A DNA stretch of 64,000 bases from an uncultured Clostridia bacterium (GTDB lineage: Bacteria > Bacillota > Clostridia > UBA1212 > UBA1255): NCBI GenBank assembly GCA_904420095.1, contig CAJFUB010000039.1:62001-126000 (forward strand), read 5' to 3'. This document shows positions 26,604 through 33,873 of the stretch, piece by piece (within the stretch, counting starts at the first letter, position 1; every line of letters starts with the position of its first letter). Under the pieces are notes generated by a model that saw nothing but the letters and a program-made list of their open reading frames with translations, did not search any database and had not been told where the DNA came from. The position numbers and the translations under genes are program-made.

Positions 26604-27421
26604 GCCAGGTCCTCCGGATCTCCAAATTCATACCCCTGCCTCCTGGCTTCCTGAATAATCGAGGCCAGTGCGTCTGCGTTATCCTTTGAAACGGCGTGCA
26701 GAAGCAGGACTGCGCCGTTATGAAAATTTTCCGTGACAGACTGAAAGGCGTAATCCGCTCCTTTTTGCTCGTCGGTCAGCCAGTCCTTGTACGCAAAGCT
26801 CCACATAATGCATTTATAATTTAGGCTGTTCGCAATTTCAAGCACCTGGCTGTTATACTCCCCCTTCGGCGGACGCAGAAAGCGCATGTGCCGGCCGAAT
26901 TTGTTGTAAAACAGGCGATCAAGCTCGAGGATCTCATTTTCGCATTTTTCATAATTGAGCTCCGGCAGCGAATAGTGACGCATCGTATGATTCCCTACCT
27001 CGTGGCCCTCTTCCAGCATTCTGCGTATGATTGCGTCGTTTTTATCAAAATAATCACCGGTAATGAAAAAAATCGCCTTTACGTTTTCCTGCTTGAGCGT
27101 ATCGAGAATAGCCTCGGTATACCCGTTTTCGTACCCTTCGTCAAAGGTTAGGTACATTTTGTTTTCATTTACGTCGCCTAGATACAAGCCGCCGCCGGAC
27201 AGCAGGATTTCGGTGTCGTCCTGCGCAGCTTCAGGGATGGAGCCGTTTTTGCCTCGGCACAGTCCCCACCTGCAGATGGATTTGTCGCTGTTCGTGCTCG
27301 TTTCCACGATTTCCACTGAATACGGATTTTCCTCTGCCTCGTAAAAAATTTGTAAAACCGGATACGTCAGCAAGGCCATGAGCAGCAGTACCGGCATGGC
27401 GATATATAATTTCGAGCGCAT
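26600..27421 (-). CDS. pdaA: Polysaccharide deacetylase, PdaA-like
   Basis: 273 residues from ATG 27421; a GTG 12 bases earlier lies too close to the GGAAAGG site. One N-terminal membrane helix (about 4-24), then an NodB-type deacetylase domain: metal motif TFDEGYENG, NHTMRHYSLP supplying two His ligands, FLRPPKGEYN, MWSFAYKDW and LLLHAVS. The TFDEGYENG form with a short spacing matches PdaA, which deacetylates muramic acid on the way to muramic-delta-lactam of the spore cortex. Its coupling to yqfC-yqfD supports a sporulation role. A perfect 20-bp palindrome lies 22 bases upstream of the start. Confidence 0.9.
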   Translation of the reverse strand: MRSKLYIAMPVLLLMALLTYPVLQIFYEAEENPYSVEIVETSTNSDKSICRWGLCRGKNGSIPEAAQDDTEILLSGGGLYLGDVNENKMYLTFDEGYENGYTEAILDTLKQENVKAIFFITGDYFDKNDAIIRRMLEEGHEVGNHTMRHYSLPELNYEKCENEILELDRLFYNKFGRHMRFLRPPKGEYNSQVLEIANSLNYKCIMWSFAYKDWLTDEQKGADYAFQSVTENFHNGAVLLLHAVSKDNADALASIIQEARRQGYEFGDPEDLA

Positions 27422-27442
27422 AAAAATCGGCACCCCTTTCCA

Positions 27443-27462
27443 ATATTGTTGTACAACAATAT
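27443..27462. promoter_or_regulatory. Perfect 20-bp palindrome upstream of the pdaA-yqfC-yqfD operon
   Basis: ATATTGTTGTACAACAATAT is its own reverse complement. It sits between the DUF881 gene stop (27500) and the pdaA start (27421). A centre-contiguous 20-mer with no loop is a dimeric DNA-binding-protein site rather than an RNA hairpin. A weak TTGACG/TATTGT pair (15-base spacer) overlaps it on the minus strand. Confidence 0.6.
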
Positions 27463-27499
27463 CTATGCCGGGGCGCCGTCAATTATTCGGGCTTTCGAT

Positions 27500-28303
27500 T
27501 TATTCCGCGTTTTGGAGCAGTCCAGTTACGATATCCTGCGGTTTGCAGGCGTCGATGATGATGTCGCTCAAAGTCGTATAGGTGACTTCGCAGGTGTTTT
27601 CATTTTTCAAGTTGGCCAAGGGGCCGTTACCGCTTAAAAGCACGCCGCTGAGCAGAGCCTGCGGCTGTCCGATCGCGTAAATTTCGAATTTCTGGGCTTC
27701 GGTCTGCCGGCCGTTAATGACGACGTAATTTCCGACCACCCGGATTTCCGTCATGGCGGTGATCCGTTCTCCGTTGATGGAAATCGCCTGTGCCGTGGAA
27801 GCCTTCAGCTCGTTGATAATCGTCAGAAGGTGGCGCTGTAAGGTAGAAGGATACATTTCTTCCTGAAGGACAATCGAGATATAGATTCCGTCTCCCGTTA
27901 CTTTTGTAGTGCCGCAGAACATTTTGATCTTATTCAATTCCTCTTCCAGCTTTTTGATCTGTTCCTCGTTTGTGGCACTTTCCAGAAGCGCAACCTTCTG
28001 TTCCAGCTCTTCTTTTGCGGTAAGAAGTCCCTCGTTCTCCTGGATCAGCTTCAGCTGCTGGGCCTGCAGGGAAGCAATTTTATCGGAATCGGAGCTTGTA
28101 ATATTTTCGGCGGCGCTGAGGCTCTTATATTGAATAGAAATGATGATTCCCAGCACGACGCATACGAGCGTAATCGCCGTATTCCGGATAATTACAGCAC
28201 GCTTTCTTCTCTTTCTGATATTCTTATTTCTGATAATGACGCTTACTTCGCTGCTGTCTTCCAGCTCATTGGGATTGTCAAATTGTTCCGTCATTGTTAG
28301 CAC
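27500..28303 (-). CDS. DUF881 family membrane-anchored protein
   Basis: 267 residues. Acidic then basic cytosolic N-terminus (RNKNIRKRRKRAVIIRN), membrane helix about 41-60, coiled coil about 65-125 rich in Leu, Glu and Lys, and a C-terminal DUF881 domain (STAQAISINGERITAMTEIR, VVINGRQTEAQKFEIYAIGQ). DUF881 proteins are often next to division/sporulation genes in Firmicutes; biochemical function is unknown. It starts 10 bases after the stop of a paralogous DUF881 gene and should be co-transcribed with it. Confidence 0.88.
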   Translation of the reverse strand: MLTMTEQFDNPNELEDSSEVSVIIRNKNIRKRRKRAVIIRNTAITLVCVVLGIIISIQYKSLSAAENITSSDSDKIASLQAQQLKLIQENEGLLTAKEELEQKVALLESATNEEQIKKLEEELNKIKMFCGTTKVTGDGIYISIVLQEEMYPSTLQRHLLTIINELKASTAQAISINGERITAMTEIRVVGNYVVINGRQTEAQKFEIYAIGQPQALLSGVLLSGNGPLANLKNENTCEVTYTTLSDIIIDACKPQDIVTGLLQNAE

Positions 28304-28312
28304 CGTACCCTT

Positions 28313-29059
28313 TTATTCAGATTCCGTAAGTAAATCAATAGAGTCTTCATAGGATTTGTTGTATTTTTTGATAACGATCTGCTCTTTGATCACCGGATCC
28401 ACAATCAAATTCTCCTTCAGCATGGTCTCATAAATCGCGCTGCTCTTGACGGCTGCCAGGAGCGTCTGAGGATCTCCGATGGCTTCGATGTGATAGGGAG
28501 CGAACAGCTTCGTATTGTTCACGCGGATGCTCGGCCCCAGACACAGCGTTTCGGACATGGCCACGATCCGCTCTCCGTTTACCGAGATGGCCTGTGCACC
28601 GGCAATCCGTAAAATATTGATGATTTCATTTATGTAAATATCATGCACGATGAACGTGGACATGGATTCGTATTTTTTCTGTGCATCGTCAAGGCCGATA
28701 TCGATGCCAGGACCTGATACCGTTGTCAGGCCGGCGTAGAATTTATACTGTTCTACATCCGTTTCGTATTTTTTGTAGAGCTCGTAAAACTGCTTGTCGT
28801 TTTCGTAAAGGCTTTTCATTTCGGCGTTGTACTTGTCCGATAGAACGGCGTACTGCGCTTTATTTTCGGCGAGCTCGGCTTCCAGCTGAGCGATTTTCTC
28901 TTCATACTGCGCAATCTGCTCTTGCTTTGCGGATTCCGTTTTCTTTTGCTCCATCGCCACTGATTTAATCTGGGCGGATATGACAAAGCCCAGCAATACC
29001 AAAATCAGCATTACACACGATGCATTTTGCAGTCTAGTTCTTTTCTGTCGTTTCTCCAT
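28313..29059 (-). CDS. DUF881 family membrane-anchored protein (paralogue)
   Basis: 248 residues from ATG 29059. The frame reaches back to a TTG at 29131, but that codon is part of the -35 box of the gene's own promoter, so it cannot be the start. GGAGGA lies 14 bases upstream of ATG, a long spacing. Architecture as in the following gene: basic N-terminus, one membrane helix (about 14-34), long coiled coil (about 40-110), then DUF881 (GAQAISVNGERIVAMSETLC). A tandem duplication with the downstream DUF881 gene is likely; the two still differ strongly outside the signature. Confidence 0.87.
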   Translation of the reverse strand: MEKRQKRTRLQNASCVMLILVLLGFVISAQIKSVAMEQKKTESAKQEQIAQYEEKIAQLEAELAENKAQYAVLSDKYNAEMKSLYENDKQFYELYKKYETDVEQYKFYAGLTTVSGPGIDIGLDDAQKKYESMSTFIVHDIYINEIINILRIAGAQAISVNGERIVAMSETLCLGPSIRVNNTKLFAPYHIEAIGDPQTLLAAVKSSAIYETMLKENLIVDPVIKEQIVIKKYNKSYEDSIDLLTESE

Positions 29060-29102
29060 ATCCCGCGCCGGCTTCCTCCGCAGAATGCAAAATTTCTTTT
29101 TC

Positions 29103-29131
29103 AGTATAATCGGTTTTGTTTTTTCTGTCAA
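29103..29131 (-). promoter_or_regulatory. Sigma-A promoter for the DUF881 pair
   Basis: Minus strand TTGACA (29131-29126), 17-base spacer, TATACT (29108-29103). One mismatch from consensus. Its -35 is directly fused to the -35 of the divergent mtaB promoter. Confidence 0.85.
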
Positions 29132-29160
29132 TTGACATTAAATTGCGGATCGCCTATAAT
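29132..29160 (+). promoter_or_regulatory. Full-consensus sigma-A promoter for mtaB
   Basis: TTGACA (29132-29137), 17-base spacer, TATAAT (29155-29160): a perfect match to the consensus in both boxes. The expected start near 29167 leaves a short leader ending in AAAGGA and the ATG at 29192. Confidence 0.88.
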
Positions 29161-29191
29161 TTTACCGCTTTAAATTTAAAGGATCGGGTGG

Positions 29192-30518
29192 ATGCGTCAT
29201 AGAAAAAAAACAGTATACTGCTGCGATTTACACACTGGGCTGCAAGGTAAATTTTTATGAAAGCGAGGCCATTGCCGCGGCGCTTGCCGCGCGGGGCGTC
29301 GAGCTCCGGGAGTTTGACGATATCTGCGATATATATGTCGTCAATACCTGTACCGTTACCGCGGATAGCGATCGGAAAGCGCTCCGCGTCGTGCGCCGCG
29401 CGATCCATAAAAATCCGAACGCTTTTATTGCTGTCACAGGATGCTTGGCACAGACCCGGCCGGAATTGATTTCAAAAATCGAAGGAGTAACGTTGATTAC
29501 CGGGAACGAGAACAAAACGGTGGTCGCGGAACGCATTTTAGCGGCCGCAAGCAGCGGGTGCCGGGAGCAGTCCGTTTCCATATTGCCTTTCTCGCATACG
29601 CTCTGCGATGTTTCTGTCGATACCTTTCATCGGACGCGCGCTTATATCAAGATTGAAGACGGCTGCGGGGCGCGCTGTTCGTACTGCATCATCCCAACGG
29701 CGCGCGGGCCCGTTCGCTCGAAGCCGCGAGCTGCCGTTCTGCGAGAAGTTCGTACGCTTGTCAACGGCGGCTGCAAGGAAATCGTTTTGACTGGCATCGA
29801 GATTTCCTCCTACCAATTTGACCTGCTTGCGCTTCTTTCCGAGCTTGACAGGGTGGACGGGCTTGAGCGAATCCGCCTTGGCTCTCTCGATCCGTTTTTT
29901 ATCCGGAAGGACGTTGCGGACGCGCTGAAAACCGTCGAAAAGCTTTGCCCGCATTTTCACATTTCACTTCAGAGCGGCAGCAGTAAGATTCTTGCCGCCA
30001 TGCGCAGAAGATATAATAGTCAGACGGCGATGGAGCAGATTTTATATCTGAAATCGCTTTTCCCGGACTGTAATTTATTCGCCGATGTCATTACCGGATT
30101 CCCGGGAGAGACGGAGGAAGACTTTCTGGAGACGGTACGTTTTCTAGAAGCAGTCCGCTTTCTGCACGTGCATATTTTTCCGTATTCACAGCGTTCCGGA
30201 ACAGCGGCGGCCCAGTTGGAGGGGCAAATCCCCAAGGCCGTCAAAAAGCAGCGTGCCGCTCAGTTGGCTTCAATGCAGGCTTCCATAAAAGCTTCCCTGC
30301 TTTCGGAATTCGTATCTTCGGGGAAAAAAGCGAACGTCCTTTTCGAAACTTGGAAAGACGGGTTTCTCAAAGGACATTCTGAAAATTTTATTGAATTTGT
30401 CTGCGCGTCAGATCAGAATCTGCGCGGAAAAACGGGAACGGTAATCCCGCTCAGTACGGACGGAGAAACGGTGACCGGTTATTTGTCCTCATCGTCCTCT
30501 TCCGCATCGTCGATGTAA
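29192..30518 (+). CDS. mtaB: MtaB tRNA methylthiotransferase, out of frame with its start codon by one base
   Basis: The conserved protein (N2-methylthio-modification of t6A in tRNA, radical SAM, two Fe-S clusters) is clear from about 29202 on: three N-terminal cluster cysteines in YTLGCKVN, NTCTV and TGCLAQ; the radical SAM CxxxCxxC in DGCGARCSYC; ITGFPGETEEDF; TRAM-like C-terminus. The only good start, ATG 29192 with AAAGGA eight bases upstream, is in another frame and meets a stop after 22 codons. Removing one A from the run of eight A at 29203-29210 would join them and give a normal N-terminus (MRHRKKQYTAAIYTLGC). Otherwise the frame has no ATG, GTG or TTG before essential residues. Sequencing error, slippage or mutation are all possible. 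The 3' end overlaps the convergent gene by 40 bases. Confidence 0.88.
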
Positions 30519-30973
30519 TTGTTGTCGAATTCCTCTTCATCCTCGATCCTGTCTTCGGCCGCGTCCTCATCATCCTCTTCTTCGCCTTGATTCTTTTTGT
30601 TTTTGTCAAGGTCAATAAAGAATTGAGCCAGATATGCGACGCAGAACAGGGCGATTCCGAGGAACTGTGTTTTGAAGAAGCCGATGCCCTTCACGGTAAA
30701 CAGAAGAAACGCGACGGCTACAAGGAACAATACGATTTTTATAACCGTTTTTACTTTATAAGAATTTTCATTTTTAAATCTGGACGCGTTGTCGATCAGC
30801 GGGAAAACAATATCCACCAGCGCAACCGAAATCAAGGCAAGTGACATCGAAGCAAATAGGATCGCCGACTGGGCGCTTTCCGGAAAAACTTCAAAGAAAG
30901 CCAGAAGTACGAATACGATGGAAATCATCAATACAACAATGAATATATTCGTAAGTAACGTTCTTTTTCTCAT
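30479..30973 (-). CDS. Small membrane protein with acidic C-terminal tail, function unknown
   Basis: 164 residues. Four predicted membrane helices (about 8-28, 36-58, 76-96, 100-120) and a highly acidic cytosolic tail from about 125 on (GEEEDDEDAAEDRIEDEEEF and further). No family recognised. The last 40 bases overlap the 3' end of mtaB on the other strand; the acidic GAT/GAA/GAC codons of this gene are read as Ser codons in mtaB, explaining the Ser-rich mtaB tail. It has its own sigma-A promoter, so it is a single-gene unit. Confidence 0.8.
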   Translation of the reverse strand: MRKRTLLTNIFIVVLMISIVFVLLAFFEVFPESAQSAILFASMSLALISVALVDIVFPLIDNASRFKNENSYKVKTVIKIVLFLVAVAFLLFTVKGIGFFKTQFLGIALFCVAYLAQFFIDLDKNKKNQGEEEDDEDAAEDRIEDEEEFDNNYIDDAEEDDEDK

Positions 30974-31006
30974 ATATGAAACCCCTTCGATATAATATTT
31001 ATATCA

Positions 31007-31035
31007 ATTCTACATAGAAATACAACTGATGTCAA
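31007..31035 (-). promoter_or_regulatory. Sigma-A promoter for the small acidic-tail membrane protein
   Basis: Minus strand TTGACA (31035-31030), 17-base spacer, TAGAAT (31012-31007), beginning one base after the hisS stop codon. Confidence 0.75.
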
Positions 31036-31036
31036 A

Positions 31037-32380
31037 TCATTTTTTTACGATGCTTTTGACGTCTTCTGGGGATGAAAGCTCGGTTTGTTCTCCCGTCGCC
31101 ATATTTTTGATTCGAAGGATTCCTTTTTCGCGTTCTTCACTTCCGACGACTATGACATAGGGAATCCCCAGCTTATTGGCATACGTCAGCTTCTTCGACA
31201 GCTTTCCTTCGTTCAGATATACCTCAACGCGATAACCGGCATTGCGAAATGCCGTGGCCTTTTCCAGCGTATAAGAAACCGTGTCCTCCATTGGAATAAA
31301 AAGAATTTCGGTCGGTGTGCAGGCGCCGTCGCAGCTGATTGCGCCCACCTCGTTGAGCTGATAAAACAGGCGCGACAGTCCGATGGAAATTCCTACCCCG
31401 GGAAGGCTTTGTCTGGTGTAATTCGATGCCAGCTCATCATAGCGCCCGCCGGAGCAAATGCTGCCGAGCTGCGGATAATCGGTGAGAAGCGTCTCATACA
31501 CCGTGCCCGTATAATAATCGAGGCCTCTTGCGATTTTCAGACTGATTGTAAAATATTGTTCGTCTACGCCGAGCGCTTTTATATTCCCGCAGACCGCCTC
31601 CAGCTCTGCAAGGCCCTGCGCATACGCTGCGTTTGAAATGTTTTTTGACTTCAGCTGTGAGAGGATCTCCTGAATGCTGCCTGATATGCCGATAAAGTCA
31701 AGCAGCGCTTCCGCCGGTTCTGCGCCGATTCCAATTGCCACGAGCTCCCTTTTGACATTTTCTCTGCCGATTTTATCGATTTTATCTATGATCCTGAGCG
31801 CTTCGACGTGGTCGCGTATTCCCAGATGCGCAAAGCAGCCGTTGAGCAGCTTCCGATTATTGATCATGATTTTAAATTTTCCGATATTCAGCGCTTTAAA
31901 TGTTGAAAAAATTACACTTACGATCTCCGCGTCATTTACGATTCCAAGCGTGCCATTTCCGATGATGTCAATATCGCACTGGTAAAATTCTCTGAATCTC
32001 CCTTTCTGTGGCTTTTCACCGCGATAGACCTTGCCGATATGATATCTGCGGAACGGGAAAGTAAGATCACCGTAATGCTGCGCTACATACCTCGCCAGAG
32101 GAACGGTCAGATCAAAACGCATGGCGATATCGCTGTCGCCTCTGCTGAAGCGATATACCTGTTTGGCTGTTTCTCCGCCGCTTTTCGCCAGCAAGATTTC
32201 CGCTTTCTCTAGTACCGGCGTATCAAGGGGGATAAAGCCATAACTTTCGAATGTATTTTTGATGGTATCCATCATGTGCGTCATCATCATCTGTTCTCTG
32301 GGAAGAAGCTCCAGAAAGCCGGATAATATGGTGGGTTCCGTTATTTTTTTCTTTTCCTGCGTTGTCTGGTTCTCAATCAT
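31037..32380 (-). CDS. hisS: Histidyl-tRNA synthetase
   Basis: 447 residues. Class II core with TVPLARYVAQHYGDLTFPFR, motif 2 region RYHIGKVYRGEKPQKGRFRE, the histidine-binding loop ARGLDYYTGTVYE and motif 3 GVGISIGLSRLF. A C-terminal anticodon-binding domain (about 355-440) separates it from HisZ. It charges tRNA-His. A tRNA-Lys gene with a strong terminator lies immediately upstream; I see no T-box and no clear separate promoter in the 50-base gap, so hisS may depend on read-through of that terminator. Confidence 0.95.
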   Translation of the reverse strand: MIENQTTQEKKKITEPTILSGFLELLPREQMMMTHMMDTIKNTFESYGFIPLDTPVLEKAEILLAKSGGETAKQVYRFSRGDSDIAMRFDLTVPLARYVAQHYGDLTFPFRRYHIGKVYRGEKPQKGRFREFYQCDIDIIGNGTLGIVNDAEIVSVIFSTFKALNIGKFKIMINNRKLLNGCFAHLGIRDHVEALRIIDKIDKIGRENVKRELVAIGIGAEPAEALLDFIGISGSIQEILSQLKSKNISNAAYAQGLAELEAVCGNIKALGVDEQYFTISLKIARGLDYYTGTVYETLLTDYPQLGSICSGGRYDELASNYTRQSLPGVGISIGLSRLFYQLNEVGAISCDGACTPTEILFIPMEDTVSYTLEKATAFRNAGYRVEVYLNEGKLSKKLTYANKLGIPYVIVVGSEEREKGILRIKNMATGEQTELSSPEDVKSIVKK

Positions 32381-32416
32381 TCTGATCTTTTCCTTCCAAA
32401 TTTCCGTTCAATATAA

Positions 32417-32449
32417 AAATCCGAATCTGCGGCATGCAGATTCGGATTT
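32417..32449 (-). terminator. Rho-independent terminator of tRNA-Lys
   Basis: A 14-bp perfect stem (arms 32417-32430 and 32436-32449, core ATCCGAATCTGC) with a 5-base loop; on the minus strand it is followed by TTTTTATATT. It lies just after the tRNA-Lys 3' end and 30-70 bases ahead of hisS. Confidence 0.85.
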
Positions 32450-32452
32450 CCG

Positions 32453-32528
32453 TGGTGATCTATCGGAGGCTCGAACTCCGGACACCCTGATTAAAAGCCA
32501 GGTGCTCTACCAACTGAGCTAATAGATC
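32453..32528 (-). tRNA. tRNA-Lys (anticodon TTT)
   Basis: 76-base cloverleaf on the minus strand. Acceptor GATCTAT pairs with ATAGATC; D arm GCTC/GAGC with loop AGTTGGTA; anticodon stem CCTGG/TCAGG around loop CTTTTAA, anticodon TTT; T arm CGGAG/CTCCG with TTCGAGC. Discriminator A and an encoded CCA end the gene. Its own promoter and terminator flank it. Confidence 0.96.
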
Positions 32529-32563
32529 ACGTCCAAGGCTTTGCTTCTGCAAAGCGCTAGGAT

Positions 32564-32592
32564 ATAATACAACACCGGACAGGCGTTGTCAA
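32564..32592 (-). promoter_or_regulatory. Sigma-A promoter for tRNA-Lys
   Basis: Minus strand TTGACA (32592-32587), 17-base spacer, TATTAT (32569-32564), about 35 bases ahead of the mature tRNA 5' end. The short leader contains a GCTTTGC/GCAAAGC hairpin. Confidence 0.85.
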
Positions 32593-32618
32593 TAGTCTTT
32601 TAAAAATTTTCGAAAACG

Positions 32619-33623
32619 CTACTCTGCGGAGACTTCTACTCTCTGGAGCAGCGAGGTCGGAACGCGAAGCACTGGCCGTATGCCCTCAGTCGTATCATGT
32701 ACGGAATAACCGCCCTCCGTTACAGTACCCGCGCGATTGACGCCAAGCATATACGTCTTCGCACCCGGGTCTCTCAGCCACCAGTTCGCCTCAGAATCCT
32801 CGCCCACGGAAACGCCGCGTGCTACGGCATAATCCGTGGCATACGCCATTGCATTGATTTCACTGTCTTCCGCTTTAAAATATTCTTCAAACTCAGCCGC
32901 GGAGAGAAGATATATTTTATCGGTGGTGCTTGCTCCCCCGTCCGTACCGTATGTTTCGTTGTCCGCCGCGGTAAGACTGACCGTCTGAATGCGGCTGATT
33001 TCGTCGCTTGTAAACGCTCTGTTGATAAAGTTCAATTGCGTATTATATGCCGAACCCGTTCTCGCATCATAATCTCCCGTTCCGTTAAGCCAGTCGCGTA
33101 TGGATGATGTTTCCCATGTGCATTCACCGTAAAGATCGCTGTATTTTCTGCCGCCGTCTATCACTTTATTGGAAATAATAATACTGTCGGATCCAACCGT
33201 CTCCAGAACGATCCATTGAAGAGGCTCCACCAAGAACAGGTCTTCCCCGCATTGCATATAGTATTGTTCTTCCTGCCTGACACCGTCAACTTTTGCCGCG
33301 TATATGAAGTATCCCGTCTCAAGATCATATCTCGCATACATGGTTTCGTCATCGCATTCGTTCCATAATCCCGTTTCCTCGTCGATCGTAACCTTGCTCT
33401 TGATATCACTTTGAATCTTACTGTCCGCTTTCGACTGAGGATATACGCCGAACTGCATCAGCTTGTCCGCGGAAACCTCTTCCTGTTTTTCAAAAGACGG
33501 ATCGCCGCCATTTGCCGACCAAGTCGATACACCTTTCTCCGTACTTTTACAGCCCGCAAGCAATAAAACCGAAGCAAGAATCCCCGCTAATAATATTGCA
33601 GGCAATAGCCTTCTGCGTGTCAT
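32619..33623 (-). CDS. DUF6273-type lipoprotein
   Basis: 334 residues. Lipoprotein signal with lipobox LLAGC (Cys25), a short Ser/Gly-rich linker, then a domain with the DUF6273 pattern: WIVLETVGSDSIIISNKVID, WETSSIRDWLN, ISRIQTVSLT, WWLRDPG and GIRPVLRV. It sits on the outer face of the membrane; the domain is common in surface and secreted proteins of gut Clostridia and has no known activity. Start at ATG 33623 is set by AGGAGG. It has a strong own promoter. Confidence 0.85.
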   Translation of the reverse strand: MTRRRLLPAILLAGILASVLLLAGCKSTEKGVSTWSANGGDPSFEKQEEVSADKLMQFGVYPQSKADSKIQSDIKSKVTIDEETGLWNECDDETMYARYDLETGYFIYAAKVDGVRQEEQYYMQCGEDLFLVEPLQWIVLETVGSDSIIISNKVIDGGRKYSDLYGECTWETSSIRDWLNGTGDYDARTGSAYNTQLNFINRAFTSDEISRIQTVSLTAADNETYGTDGGASTTDKIYLLSAAEFEEYFKAEDSEINAMAYATDYAVARGVSVGEDSEANWWLRDPGAKTYMLGVNRAGTVTEGGYSVHDTTEGIRPVLRVPTSLLQRVEVSAE

Positions 33624-33668
33624 AGATCTGATTCCTCCTAATACGAGTGATACTCAATATACTGTTGA

Positions 33669-33697
33669 AGTATACATTTTATTGTATTCGATGTCAA
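33669..33697 (-). promoter_or_regulatory. Sigma-A promoter for the DUF6273 lipoprotein
   Basis: Minus strand TTGACA (33697-33692), 17-base spacer, TATACT (33674-33669), about 50 bases ahead of the start codon. Confidence 0.83.
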
Positions 33698-33748
33698 TAA
33701 ATAAATATTGTATTTTCGATTAAAAGTAGCGTCTCGGGCCGCCGCTCG

Positions 33749-33783
33749 TTTTTTCCCTGACAGACTTCTTTTTAGGGAAAAAA
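33749..33783. repeat. Dispersed inverted repeat, copy A (upstream of spoIVA)
   Basis: Arms TTTTTTCCCT (33749-33758) and AGGGAAAAAA (33774-33783), perfect 10 bp, spacer 15. On the plus strand TTTTTAAGT follows directly. It lies 90 bases ahead of spoIVA. Two further copies of TTTTTCCCT...AGGGAAAAA lie at 36593-36625 and 49800-49832. Confidence 0.65.
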
Positions 33784-33873
33784 TTTTTAAGTATTAATTC
33801 AGTAGCCCACACATATACTTATTTTGTAAACCGCAGCGAGTACAGGGTTACTATTTATAAGGGAGGTATTTCG

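Noticed and set aside
29199-29201. ATA as the natural start codon of mtaB
   Set aside because: It is in the right frame and GGTGG lies seven bases upstream, but ATA starts are very rare, and an ATG with a better site is one base out of frame; a frameshift at the A8 run is the simpler reading.
32381-32452. T-box leader for hisS
   Set aside because: The gap holds only the tRNA-Lys terminator and a ribosome binding site; no T-box consensus (AGGGTGGNACCGCG) is present. The same holds for argS and leuS.
33749-33783. Inverted repeats A, B and C as ordinary rho-independent terminators
   Set aside because: The A-rich arm comes last on both strands, copies A and C lie in gaps between divergent genes where no transcript should end, and only copy B follows a gene 3' end.
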